From Promethearchaeota archaeon (GTDB lineage Archaea > Asgardarchaeota > Lokiarchaeia > Sigyniarchaeales > SOKP01): a stretch of DNA of 64,000 nucleotides. The stretch spans positions 62,001 to 126,000 of the forward strand of contig JAUVNS010000005.1 in assembly GCA_030599585.1 (NCBI GenBank), read 5' to 3'. A model generated the notes under the pieces. The model worked only from the letters and a program-made list of their open reading frames with translations, was not told where the DNA came from and searched no databases. The position numbers and the translations under genes are program-made. Positions 19,044 to 27,387 of this stretch are shown here, piece by piece (position 1 is the stretch's first letter; each line of letters starts with the position of its first letter).

Positions 19044-19637
19044 ATGATAATAGATCATTTGAACCAAACTATTCAATTAAAAATTTGCTATTTTGGACCG
19101 GCACTTTCAGGTAAGACTACAACTCTAAAAGCCTTATTCAAACACTTTGGAAAAGAGGATAAAGTATTAAGTATTGAAAGTAGTATAAGAAGAACTCTAT
19201 TCTTTGACTACGGTACGATCTCATTCGAAAATAAGCAATGGCGGCTTAAGATTCACATATACTCTACGACTGGTCAAGATTTCTACATAATCACCAGGCC
19301 TGTTACACTACAAGGGATAGATGGAATTGTTTTCGTTGCTGACTCTCGACAATCAACCTATTATCGAAATTTGACCTCATGGAATGAATTGGGTAACTAT
19401 TTCGAAGAGTATTTCATTGATTTACCGAAAATTTTAGCTTTTAATAAACAAGATTTGCACGAAAAGTTTAATTCAACCGATTTCTTAGAAAATATCAATT
19501 CTTTCAAATTTAAGAATTTTAAAACTAAAAAGACTGTAGCAACTCACGGGTATGGCGTTGTAGAATCTTTTGAACAGCTTATGGAACTTATCTTGGAAAA
19601 AATATACAAATCACAAATTGTGTCAATTTTCGATTAA
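19044..19637 (+). CDS. MglA/Arf-like small GTPase
   Basis: This 197-residue GTPase has G1 FGPALSGKTTT near residue 18, G3 STTGQDFY near 75, G4 FNKQDL near 132 and G5-like VATHGYGV near 172. The long insert before G3 and the TGQ form are typical of the MglA/Gtr/Arf-like group common in Asgard archaea. MglA-type GTPases normally work with roadblock proteins, none of which adjoin here. It stands alone between the MetE-like gene and the heat-shock operon. Confidence 0.88.
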   Translation: MIIDHLNQTIQLKICYFGPALSGKTTTLKALFKHFGKEDKVLSIESSIRRTLFFDYGTISFENKQWRLKIHIYSTTGQDFYIITRPVTLQGIDGIVFVADSRQSTYYRNLTSWNELGNYFEEYFIDLPKILAFNKQDLHEKFNSTDFLENINSFKFKNFKTKKTVATHGYGVVESFEQLMELILEKIYKSQIVSIFD

Positions 19638-19782
19638 GTAGTTAATCATTCTTAAAACATATCCATGTTATTAATTTAAGGATAATTCATTTCAGAATCT
19701 TATTTTAAATTATTATTGAAAGAATAAAATGATTGAAATTCAATTTTAAAGTGTACACAGCTTATTTTTAAAAATCAATAAG

Positions 19783-19790
19783 TTTTTATA
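19783..19790 (+). promoter_or_regulatory. TATA box of the hsp20-cdc48-regulator operon
   Basis: The stretch around TTTTTATAG is placed so that transcription would start about 25 bases downstream, at or just before the triple repeat at 19814-19834. A protein bound to that repeat would block the start site. Confidence 0.5.
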
Positions 19791-19813
19791 GCTTTTTTGC
19801 CATATTACTAATG

Positions 19814-19834
19814 TCAATTGTCAATTGTCAATTG
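19814..19834. promoter_or_regulatory. Candidate operator: three tandem copies of TCAATTG
   Basis: TCAATTG occurs three times head to tail (19814-19820, 19821-19827, 19828-19834). Each contains the palindrome CAATTG, and the outer edges form TGTCAATTG ... CAATTGACA. It sits between the TATA box and the start codon of the Hsp20 gene. The operon ends with an ArsR-type regulator related to Phr, the archaeal heat-shock repressor that binds at the start sites of hsp20 and AAA ATPase genes. The link between regulator and site is inference. Confidence 0.55.
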
Positions 19835-19857
19835 ACAAAAATAAAAAGGTGATATTC

Positions 19858-20481
19858 GTGTCAGATGAGTATGATGATGATTATAATGATTTTTTAGAGC
19901 GAATTAAAGAATATCTTAATTTAGATCAAGGAGCTTTTGATGTGGATTTTTTATTTCTACCTGAACCGAATTTTGGTCCAAAAACAAATCGTAATGATGA
20001 TAAGTTTAAAGGGTTTAAAGTAAGTTATCATTTTGAATCTGGAATGAATAAACCAGAAATAAAAATTGAAGGTAATTTTGATGAAAAAAGGCTTCAGGAA
20101 TACATTAAGAAAATGAATCTTTCTAAACATTCACAACTTAAACGGTTAAATCCTTCAAGGGATAGGCAAGCTATTGATGTAAGTACGCTTTCCTTACAGC
20201 CTAATTACGAAAAAAGAGATAATATAGCAAAAGATCATTATTTTGAAACAATTTTTTATAAAGATTCTGCTGAGATTATTATCGAAGCTCCAGGAATTGA
20301 AAAAGGGCATATTTTGCTAAGTTTAACTGAAGATGGAAGAACTCTTAGAGTATCAATCGAAATCAATTTTAATAATATAGAAAAAGAGATATTATTACCT
20401 TTTGAATCTACAATGGACGATCACATTTTAGAATTTAATAACGGAATAGTAACAATTATAATGCGAAAGAAATATATTTGA
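19858..20481 (+). CDS. Hsp20/alpha-crystallin-domain small heat-shock protein
   Basis: Residues about 125-207 form an alpha-crystallin-like domain (DSAEIIIEAPGIEKGHILLSL ... GIVTIIMRKK) with the strand pattern of Hsp20 proteins. The N-terminal half is acidic and variable. I prefer the GTG at 19858 (MSDEYDDDYNDF; 207 residues) because AGGTGA lies 6 bases upstream. An in-frame TTG at 19825 lies inside the operator repeat and would give 218 residues. The next gene, a Cdc48 ATPase, follows after 13 bp and the Phr-like regulator after that, the same grouping of targets that Phr controls in Pyrococcus. The likely role is holding unfolded proteins for the ATPase. Confidence 0.72.
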   Translation: MSDEYDDDYNDFLERIKEYLNLDQGAFDVDFLFLPEPNFGPKTNRNDDKFKGFKVSYHFESGMNKPEIKIEGNFDEKRLQEYIKKMNLSKHSQLKRLNPSRDRQAIDVSTLSLQPNYEKRDNIAKDHYFETIFYKDSAEIIIEAPGIEKGHILLSLTEDGRTLRVSIEINFNNIEKEILLPFESTMDDHILEFNNGIVTIIMRKKYI

Positions 20482-20494
20482 GTGTGGTAATTAA

Positions 20495-23116
20495 ATGAGT
20501 GAAATTTATAGAGGGGTAGAAGGAAGAGATAAGCGCTTGCGGGTTAAAGATGCATTTAAAGATGACAGTGGGCTCGGTCGAATTAGGATTGACGCTGAAT
20601 TCGTAAAAAAGTTGAAATTAAAAAACGGTGATGCAATAGAAATATCTAACCCTATTTCAAAATTAAAAACTGCTGCATTGTTATTTCCAAGTAAACCTGA
20701 AGATACTGGGACTGGTGTAATTCGGCTAGATCCATTTCTACGAAGAAATATCGATACTGCAGTGGATGATTCTGTTGAGATTCGTAAAATTAAAGTTTCT
20801 TTAGCGGAAAAGGTAGTATTCGCAGGATTAACAGAATCGGTTGTAATTAGCCCGAAGCGACTAAACTCCCTTTTAGAGAATAGAGTCCTTACTAAGAACG
20901 ATATATTAAGCTTTTACTCGTACAATAAGAAATATGATTTTATAGTTATTGATTTTTTACCAAAAACTGCCGCAGTAAGAATTCATGCTGATACGGAGAT
21001 TAAATTAAGTGAAAAAACCCATAAAGAAATTATAGAAAGAGAAAAATCAAGGGTAAGCTACGAAGATATAGGAGGATTAGCAGATGAAATTCAGAGAATT
21101 CGTGAGATGATCGAATTACCAATAAGACATCCAGAAATATTCAAAACTATCGGAATCGATCCCCCTAAAGGTGTTTTATTACATGGTCCTCCTGGAACGG
21201 GAAAAACTTTGTTAGCCAGAGCAGTTGCATTTGAAACTGACGCCCACTTTATAACTATTAGCGGTCCTGAAATCATGAGTAAATTTTATGGACAAAGCGA
21301 ACAAAATTTAAGAGATATTTTCGAGGATGCTAAAAAAAATATGCCTTCAATTATCTTTATCGACGAATTAGATTCAATTGCTCCAAAAAGAGGCGAAGTG
21401 ACTGGAGAAGTAGAAAGAAGGGTAGTAGCTCAGTTGTTATCTTTACTCGATGGATTAGAAGGGAGAGGCGAAATTATCGTCATCGGAGCTACGAACCGAG
21501 TTAATGATATAGATATCGCATTGAGAAGACCTGGTAGATTTGATAAAGAAATTGAAATAGGGGTTCCAGATACTGATGGTAGGCTAGAAATCTTGCAAAT
21601 TCATACTCGGGGTATGCCATTATTTGAAGATGTTGATTTAAGAACATTAGCAGAGAAAACCCATGGTTTCGTTGGTGCTGATGTTGAAGCATTAGCTAAA
21701 GAAGCAGCGATGTTAGCCATTAGAGAAATGCTGCCAAAGATCGATTTAGATAAACCGATTCCTTTTGAAATTTTAAGTGCTTTAAGAATTAAAATGGAGA
21801 ACTTTACTTCTGCGTTAAATAGTATCGAGCCTTCAGCATTAAGGGAAGTAGTAATTTCTCAACCCAAGGAAACATGGGAAGACGTAGGTGGGCTGGAAGA
21901 TGCTAAATTACAATTAAGAGAAGTTATCGAGTGGCCTTTTAAGTATCCTGAATTGTATAAACATTTATCTTCAAAACCTCCAAATGGAATACTACTATAT
22001 GGACCCCCTGGAAGTGGAAAAACTTTATTAGCTAAAGCACTAGCCCATGAAAGTGAAATTAACTTTATCTCAGTAAAGGGACCAGAATTTCTCTCCAAAT
22101 GGGTTGGAGAGAGCGAAAAAGCTGTAAGAGAAACCTTTAGGAAGGCAAGAGCTGCGGCTCCATGTATCGTATTCTTTGATGAAATTGACGCGATCGCAGG
22201 AATGAGAGGCAGATCTGCAAGCTCCGAGGTTACTGATCAAGTGATTTCTCAATTATTAACCGAAATGGACGGTTTAGAAGATTTAAAAGGCGTAATTTTA
22301 CTTGCAGCTACTAACAGACCTGATATGTTAGACCCTGCTTTACTTCGATCCGGCAGGTTTGGTAGGCATATCGAGATTTTTATACCTGATTTTGAAACAC
22401 GGAAGGAAATATTTAAGATTCATCTCAAGAATAAACCTTTGGCAAAGGATGTAAATTTTGATAAACTCGCTGAAGCTTTAGAAGATTATACAGGGGCAGA
22501 TATCCAAGCAATTGCTGAAGAAGCTACTTTATTAACAATTCGAAAGGCAATCCCCATTGTTAATAAGAAGAAGGTAGAATTACAAGAGCTCATGGATCAT
22601 CTGGAGCAATTAGAATCAGACTATCAAGAGCAGTTAGAGCAACATCAATTAAAGCAATCACAACTAGAGAAAGGCTATCAAGAGCAATTAGAGCAATATC
22701 AATTGAAGCAATTACAATTAGAGAAAGACTATCAAGAGCAATTAGAGCAATATCAATTGAAGCAATCACAAGTAGAGAAAGACTATCAAGAGCAATTACA
22801 ATTAAAGCAATTGCAATTAGAGAAAAACTATCAAGAGCAATTAGAGCAATTACAATTAAAGCAATCACAATTAGAGAAAGACTATCAAGAGCAATTAGAG
22901 CAATTACAATTAGAGATAATACAATTAGAGAAATCTAGTAAAGATATCAGCGAGTTAGAAGATAAAATTAAGAATGCTCGATCCAAGCTCGTAGCTAAAA
23001 TCGAGATTAAACAAGCAGAGTTCGACGAGGCAATTGATAAAATAATTAAAGGAGCAAACAGGGCGAAAAAAGTTCACGATCAATATTCAAAAGAGTCAGA
23101 GGAAATGTATAGGTAA
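20495..23116 (+). CDS. Cdc48/p97 (VCP-like) AAA+ ATPase with long coiled-coil C-terminus
   Basis: The 873-residue protein has a Cdc48 N-domain (about 1-185) and two AAA modules. D1 has Walker A GPPGTGKT near 231 and Walker [11 protein letters not shown]2 has Walker A GPPGSGKT near 503, Walker [10 protein letters not shown] and arginine-finger segments RPGRFD and RSGRFG. It acts as a hexameric unfoldase. After D2 (about 690-825) come imperfect repeats of about 18 residues of the type [17 protein letters not shown], forming a long helix, then a basic helical tail. Ordinary archaeal Cdc48 proteins end soon after D2, so this extension is unusual. The start codon is 13 bp after the Hsp20 gene. Confidence 0.93.
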   Translation: MSEIYRGVEGRDKRLRVKDAFKDDSGLGRIRIDAEFVKKLKLKNGDAIEISNPISKLKTAALLFPSKPEDTGTGVIRLDPFLRRNIDTAVDDSVEIRKIKVSLAEKVVFAGLTESVVISPKRLNSLLENRVLTKNDILSFYSYNKKYDFIVIDFLPKTAAVRIHADTEIKLSEKTHKEIIEREKSRVSYEDIGGLADEIQRIREMIELPIRHPEIFKTIGIDPPKGVLLHGPPGTGKTLLARAVAFETDAHFITISGPEIMSKFYGQSEQNLRDIFEDAKKNMPSIIFIDELDSIAPKRGEVTGEVERRVVAQLLSLLDGLEGRGEIIVIGATNRVNDIDIALRRPGRFDKEIEIGVPDTDGRLEILQIHTRGMPLFEDVDLRTLAEKTHGFVGADVEALAKEAAMLAIREMLPKIDLDKPIPFEILSALRIKMENFTSALNSIEPSALREVVISQPKETWEDVGGLEDAKLQLREVIEWPFKYPELYKHLSSKPPNGILLYGPPGSGKTLLAKALAHESEINFISVKGPEFLSKWVGESEKAVRETFRKARAAAPCIVFFDEIDAIAGMRGRSASSEVTDQVISQLLTEMDGLEDLKGVILLAATNRPDMLDPALLRSGRFGRHIEIFIPDFETRKEIFKIHLKNKPLAKDVNFDKLAEALEDYTGADIQAIAEEATLLTIRKAIPIVNKKKVELQELMDHLEQLESDYQEQLEQHQLKQSQLEKGYQEQLEQYQLKQLQLEKDYQEQLEQYQLKQSQVEKDYQEQLQLKQLQLEKNYQEQLEQLQLKQSQLEKDYQEQLEQLQLEIIQLEKSSKDISELEDKIKNARSKLVAKIEIKQAEFDEAIDKIIKGANRAKKVHDQYSKESEEMYR
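22599..22928 (+). repeat. Tandem ~54-bp coding repeats in the cdc48 3' region
   Basis: About six imperfect copies encode units of 18 residues (one copy is shortened to 15) built on Q-L-E-K-x-Y-Q-E-Q-L-E-Q. An 18-residue period equals five turns of a straight alpha helix. The nucleotide copies are nearly identical, so recent expansion is likely. Confidence 0.85.
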
Positions 23117-23149
23117 TAAAATTTAATAACCGAAAATGAAGTGATGTAT

Positions 23150-23935
23150 ATGGAAATAGAAGAAAAAAATCAAAACAAACAATTCATAAGTTTAGATAAT
23201 CTATTAGAAATTTTAGGTAATCCAACTAGACGGATTATATTGTCTAAATTAGCAAAAGTTCCACATTCCGCTTCAGAATTATCTAAAATTTTAGGCATTT
23301 CGAGACAAGCCGTACACAGTCAGTTAGAAATTTTAGGTTCAAGTAATATTCTTGAGAGAATTGGAGATGAAAAGCGAGGGAGCAAATTTCGAATAAAAAG
23401 TAATCTTTCTATAAGGATTGATATTACTCCAGATTATTATAACATCCAATACAGCATGGCTCAAATCGACAGCGACGCAAAATCCATCAATCTTAAAGAC
23501 ATTGGATGCTCTATCAAATACGAAAATATTAAAACTCCAGATAATAAAATTAGATTTTTGGGGGAACAGATTAGAGATATCGAGCATAATATTAGGGATT
23601 TAGAAGGAGATAGACGTAAATTACTGCAGAATAAAGAGTGCTTTATAATCGAACTTAAGAGTATCATTAATCGAACTTACCAAAAACATTTCCTAAAACC
23701 AAAAGCTGAGGTCGAAAATTTAGAACGGGAAATTTTCTATACATTATTTTACAATCCAGTACAATTTCGTAAAAGAATTAGCATAGATAATCTCATGGAT
23801 AGATTATTCTTTTCAGATCTAGATCCGTTTACCAGAGAATCTAAAATAGGAGACGTTAAAAGCCTTCTAAGGGATATGTCATCATTCATGGATTTTCTTT
23901 GGGAGGATGATGATGATTGGTTCTTTGATTTTTAA
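23150..23935 (+). CDS. Phr-like ArsR-type winged-helix transcription regulator
   Basis: The N-terminal 75 residues are a winged helix: LLEILGNPTRRIILSKLAK, then ASELSKILGISRQAVHSQL, then a wing ending RGSKFRIKSN and the strand RIDITPDYYNI. This resembles Phr, the heat-shock repressor of Pyrococcus, in both the helix region and the following strand. The rest (about 130-260) is helical and probably dimerises the protein. I start at ATG 23150, since GTGATG at 23141-23146 can act as ribosome-binding site; GTG 23141 is the alternative. As third gene of the hsp20-cdc48 operon it probably represses its own operon through the repeat at 19814. Confidence 0.8.
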   Translation: MEIEEKNQNKQFISLDNLLEILGNPTRRIILSKLAKVPHSASELSKILGISRQAVHSQLEILGSSNILERIGDEKRGSKFRIKSNLSIRIDITPDYYNIQYSMAQIDSDAKSINLKDIGCSIKYENIKTPDNKIRFLGEQIRDIEHNIRDLEGDRRKLLQNKECFIIELKSIINRTYQKHFLKPKAEVENLEREIFYTLFYNPVQFRKRISIDNLMDRLFFSDLDPFTRESKIGDVKSLLRDMSSFMDFLWEDDDDWFFDF

Positions 23936-24001
23936 AGCCGGATTAGTTACATTATTTGTTTTTATTCAATTTTAAAAAATAGTATCATTAGGAAGAGATA
24001 T

Positions 24002-24502
24002 ATGAACCTTAGGGATCTAAAGCAGGAAATGCCCGAAATATTTGAAACCGTTAAGAAAGATGTTAGACAGATATTAGGGCGTCATCGTGCGGGTTTGAGT
24101 TTAGGACTTGCCGAAATGGGAATGTTCCAAGGTGGATTTATAGGAGGAATGCATTTTCACCCTGGCACAGATATAGTAATGAATACTTCTCCTTTGAAGA
24201 TCATTTTAAAAACACAATCAGACGATATTGTTTGGGCATACACTTATCACATTCTACTTCACGAATACATCCATTCCCTTGGTGTTATTGATGAACGGCA
24301 GTGTAGAACTATTACGCTTAATATTAGTGAGGAAATTTTTAAAGACAACGACCATCCTGCACTAATACTCGCAAAAAGCGGAATTGGCGTATTTATACCC
24401 GATTTGAAAATTGTCTTTGTACCTCCTGAACGGCGTCCAGATGGTATGCTTATTGAATATGTATATGGTTTTGATAGAGAAAGTCAATCTTATTTTTCTT
24501 AA
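24002..24502 (+). CDS. Small zincin-like putative metalloprotease
   Basis: A 166-residue protein with HEYIH at residues 87-91, followed by SLGVIDERQC. HExxH with a downstream acidic or histidine ligand marks zinc-dependent peptidases; the third ligand could be Asp/Glu in VIDE. The segment TYHILLHEYIHSLG has the hydrophobic pattern of the zincin active-site helix. It has no signal peptide, so it is probably intracellular. AAAGGAAGAG-like bases lie before the ATG. Family unknown to me. Confidence 0.6.
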   Translation: MNLRDLKQEMPEIFETVKKDVRQILGRHRAGLSLGLAEMGMFQGGFIGGMHFHPGTDIVMNTSPLKIILKTQSDDIVWAYTYHILLHEYIHSLGVIDERQCRTITLNISEEIFKDNDHPALILAKSGIGVFIPDLKIVFVPPERRPDGMLIEYVYGFDRESQSYFS

Positions 24503-24598
24503 ATTATATTGCTAATTTTGTTTAAGAGTTAAAATTAATTAATCAGCACAATTTAAATTAATTAGAAAAGTTTTAAATACATTCTCGGGAGAATCAAA

Positions 24599-25672
24599 AT
24601 TACTGAATCTTCAGATCAAGATAAATTAGATCAAGATAAAGAAGAAGAGATAGAAAAAACTTTAGATGTAGCTGGAGATCAGTTAGTTTTAAATTGGCAA
24701 TATAAGGATGTTAAGAAGAAACTAACGTACGATATTAAAAAATGTATCGGGTGCAGTTTATGTAAACTTGTCTGCCCGGTTGACGCCATTGAACTTGGCC
24801 CAATCCCAGAAATTGCCCAAAATATATTGGACGATTCAAACCCTAAACTCTTTATTGATCACGATAAATGTTGTTATTGCATGCTATGCGTCGTTGTTTG
24901 CCCCACCGATGCGTTCCATGAAAATATTGAGCCAGAAGGACAAATTGTTATGGATGAGTTTCCTACTATAGAGAAATTCTATGAAATCAATTTTGATAAG
25001 TGTACAGAAGATAAGGAAAATAAAATTTGTCAATTATGCTTAACAGTAAGGGAAAGGAATCACATCCAAGAGTATTTTAAAATTTCAAAAGAATGCCCTG
25101 CTGATTGTTTTTCTATCAATACTCCAATCGAAGGAGAAGTGGTTATTAAGAAAAACATGTTACATAAATGCGATCCACAAGGTTGTAAAGCTTGCGTTAA
25201 TATCTGCCCCGTAGAATCTTTTTATATTCCTGAGAGTGCTGTAGATGTCCTAAAATATGGTAAGATTGCGTGTAACGAAAAAGAATGTTTTTATTGCGGA
25301 GCATGCGAAAACTCTTGCCCTGACGATTTAATTATTGTTAAAAGGAAAAATATTCAAATTAAAGATCCGAAAAAAAGCGAGCCTTATCCTTGGATAGAAG
25401 GTTGGGTCAAGAATATTGAAGAAGTATTAAGAAAAGCTCTTACTGAAGGAAAAGAGCAAATAGAAATCCCATCTATCGAAGAACATATTAGAAAAATCAG
25501 CAAGTCAAAAATTGAAAAAGTTCCTCAGCTATCTGAGGAGGATAAACTAATATTAAAAGAACTTAATGGTAAAATTCAATCCCTATTACAATCCTCAAAA
25601 ATAAGATATTGGATTAAGGATAAAAAAGTAGATAACATTCTCAAAGAATTAAAAAAAAAAATCCAAAAATAA
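24599..25672 (+). CDS. FwdF-like polyferredoxin, apparently starting at ATT
   Basis: The reading frame stays open upstream of the first standard start (TTG 24827) and there encodes a canonical cluster motif, CIGCSLCKLVCP (nt about 24750-24785). The TTG is therefore not the true start. No ATG, GTG or TTG exists between the upstream stop (24563-24565) and this motif. ATT at 24599 has GGAG seven bases upstream and fits, giving 357 residues. Motifs follow: CCYCMLCVVVCP, a degenerate set, CKACVNICP and CFYCGACENSCP. The pattern recalls FwdF, the polyferredoxin of formylmethanofuran dehydrogenase, but other polyferredoxins are possible. It would pass electrons between clusters. Confidence 0.7.
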   Translation: MTESSDQDKLDQDKEEEIEKTLDVAGDQLVLNWQYKDVKKKLTYDIKKCIGCSLCKLVCPVDAIELGPIPEIAQNILDDSNPKLFIDHDKCCYCMLCVVVCPTDAFHENIEPEGQIVMDEFPTIEKFYEINFDKCTEDKENKICQLCLTVRERNHIQEYFKISKECPADCFSINTPIEGEVVIKKNMLHKCDPQGCKACVNICPVESFYIPESAVDVLKYGKIACNEKECFYCGACENSCPDDLIIVKRKNIQIKDPKKSEPYPWIEGWVKNIEEVLRKALTEGKEQIEIPSIEEHIRKISKSKIEKVPQLSEEDKLILKELNGKIQSLLQSSKIRYWIKDKKVDNILKELKKKIQK

Positions 25673-25709
25673 TTAATATGCTTAATTATGAGAACTGAGT
25701 GAAAATGGA

Positions 25710-26045
25710 TTGGAAAACATCAACAATAATGAAACAGTCATAATTGAAATACTGGAAACAGTTAAAGGGTTAATTCTAGAACCAAGAACCGACATTTCGT
25801 GGTCAACATTTGACAGTAAAAATGATTTGATTTTTGAAATAGATGCTCATATCCAAAAATTAAAACTCAGAGATTTTTCAAAAGTTAAAGACCTTATCCT
25901 TCTATTTGCACCCACATCAGATTTTCAAGAAATTTCACTGTCCAGTGGATGGAGTAATCATTATTTAAACATTTCTGAGAGATTTGATATTGCTATCAAA
26001 GGTTTATGTAAAAAATATAATTTAAAACCGTTTTTTGGTATATAG
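25710..26045 (+). CDS. Hypothetical protein
   Basis: A 111-residue acidic protein (starts MENINNNETVIIEILETVKG from TTG 25710), with no membrane segment and no known motif. A short helical N-terminus is followed by mixed helix and strand. The TTG start follows the polyferredoxin stop by about 37 bp, so it may be co-transcribed. No in-frame ATG lies upstream. Confidence 0.5.
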   Translation: MENINNNETVIIEILETVKGLILEPRTDISWSTFDSKNDLIFEIDAHIQKLKLRDFSKVKDLILLFAPTSDFQEISLSSGWSNHYLNISERFDIAIKGLCKKYNLKPFFGI

Positions 26046-26183
26046 ATTTCGTTTTTTTTTGCCCTTTATATTAAAATTTGGAAAATTTTTATCGAAATTA
26101 AAAATATCCTCGTTTTTATAATTAGAGTTAGATGTATGGTTAATTCATAAAAGAAAATAGAAATATATTTCCCGTCAATTAGC

Positions 26184-26471
26184 ATGATACTAAAATTAAA
26201 AATAAAATCAAATAACAAAACAAAAAAGAAGCAAATTTTTGTTTGGATTGAAAAGAATAAAGCGTTTAAAGAAGATGTCCAGCAATTAATAGACTTCTTT
26301 AAAGATCAGATTCAAGTAAAAAAGAGGATTGGGCGCCATGTATATTACAAAATTACATCAGATAATCCCGCAATAATGTTATCTCTTCTTACAACAGTTC
26401 AAGATTTAATTCCTGATATCTATTTCAATAGTAATCAATCTGTCGATGTTGAAGAATTTCCCAAAATTTAA
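26184..26471 (+). CDS. Small hypothetical protein
   Basis: A 95-residue protein, lysine-rich at the N-terminus (KIKSNNKTKKKQIFVWIEKN), with alternating helix and strand further on (NPAIMLSLLTTVQDLIPDIYF). No cysteines or membrane segments. Composition and an ATG start suggest a real gene. No family is recognised. Confidence 0.5.
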   Translation: MILKLKIKSNNKTKKKQIFVWIEKNKAFKEDVQQLIDFFKDQIQVKKRIGRHVYYKITSDNPAIMLSLLTTVQDLIPDIYFNSNQSVDVEEFPKI

Positions 26472-26554
26472 CTCTCTTTCTTTAATGCGAGAATTACCTA
26501 TTTTTTTGAGTGTAGCTTTAGCGTAACTAATCCAAATAAGAAAAATCATAAAAA

Positions 26555-26628
26555 TGGGAGAGGGGGGATTTGAACCCCCGGCCACCTGGTCCCAAACCAG
26601 GAATCATACCAAGCTAGACCACCCTCCC
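26555..26628 (-). tRNA. tRNA-Pro (anticodon TGG)
   Basis: On the minus strand a 74-base cloverleaf can be drawn. The acceptor stem GGGAGGG/CTCTCCC has one G-U pair and discriminator A. The anticodon arm is CCTGG-TTTGGGA-CCAGG with anticodon TGG at 26594-26592. The T-arm GGGGG-TTCAAAT-CCCCC is perfect. The CCA end is not encoded. No intron is visible. Confidence 0.95.
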
Positions 26629-26820
26629 GTTAAATCTGTGAAGGAATTTGATATTTTAATTAAGAAAAATAAGATCAAAAAATATCTAATAAAGATACAA
26701 ATATTTTTTCGATTTTTAATTTTTTTATTTCTTTATTCCATCTATTAGTAGTTTTTGTTAAATCATATAAAGTAGTTTATATTTAAATTCCTTAGGAAAT
26801 CTCTTACACTTAGTTTTGAA

Positions 26821-27387
26821 ATGAAGAAAATAATTTACTTACAGAAAATTGGAGATATTGATCCTGGGATATTAATAGTATTAAAAAAAGATTTGAAGTG
26901 GTTCTTTAAAAAATATAACATCAAAGTTGTTATCCTTCCTGATCAGTTTTCAGTGTTGGCTTCCGAGTATGACTCCGAAGAGAGAAAATACGATGCGATA
27001 CAAGTTAAAAAAAGGTTAATCACTCATGGTAAGAATAAAAATTATTATCGCATTCTGGGGGTTATGAATATTGATATTTCGACCAAAGCTTCTAAGTTTT
27101 TATATGGTGTTGCTGATCTGCCTAAAAATAAGTCTTTTGGAGTGGCACTAATTTCAGTTATTCGTTTAAGAGATGAATTTTATGGATGGACGGAAAATAC
27201 AGCTCAATTTGAGCAAAGGGTCCTCAAAGAAGCAATTCACGAGCTTGGTCACACTTTTGGCTTAAAACATTGCGAAAATCTATGTGTGATGCGATCTTCA
27301 AACTCTTTAGTAGATACTGATCAAAAACCGCCAAAATTTTGCGAAAAATGTGCTAATAGAATTGACATCTTTATAGATAGTTTTTAG
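26821..27387 (+). CDS. amzA: Archaemetzincin-like metalloprotease
   Basis: The 188-residue protein carries the archaemetzincin signature HELGHTFGLKHCENLCVM near residues 140-158: HExxHxxGxxH zinc ligands followed by the Cx4CVM part of the Met-turn. A further FCEKC pair lies near the C-terminus. The family is short and cytosolic in archaea, with aminopeptidase-like activity reported for homologs; the physiological substrate is unknown. It overlaps the convergent ADP-ribosylglycohydrolase gene by 17 bp. Confidence 0.92.
   Translation: MKKIIYLQKIGDIDPGILIVLKKDLKWFFKKYNIKVVILPDQFSVLASEYDSEERKYDAIQVKKRLITHGKNKNYYRILGVMNIDISTKASKFLYGVADLPKNKSFGVALISVIRLRDEFYGWTENTAQFEQRVLKEAIHELGHTFGLKHCENLCVMRSSNSLVDTDQKPPKFCEKCANRIDIFIDSF

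Noticed and set aside
22590-22868. Minus-strand frame of leucine/isoleucine/alanine-rich repeats
   Set aside because: It is just the complement of the cdc48 coiled-coil repeats and has no independent support.
24768-24971. A 67-codon frame overlapping the polyferredoxin start
   Set aside because: It is a shadow of the polyferredoxin gene; the frame with the cysteine motifs is the real one.
26554-26748. Plus-strand reading frame MGEGGFEPPATWSQ...
   Set aside because: It runs antisense through the tRNA-Pro gene; the first residues are the translated complement of the tRNA.
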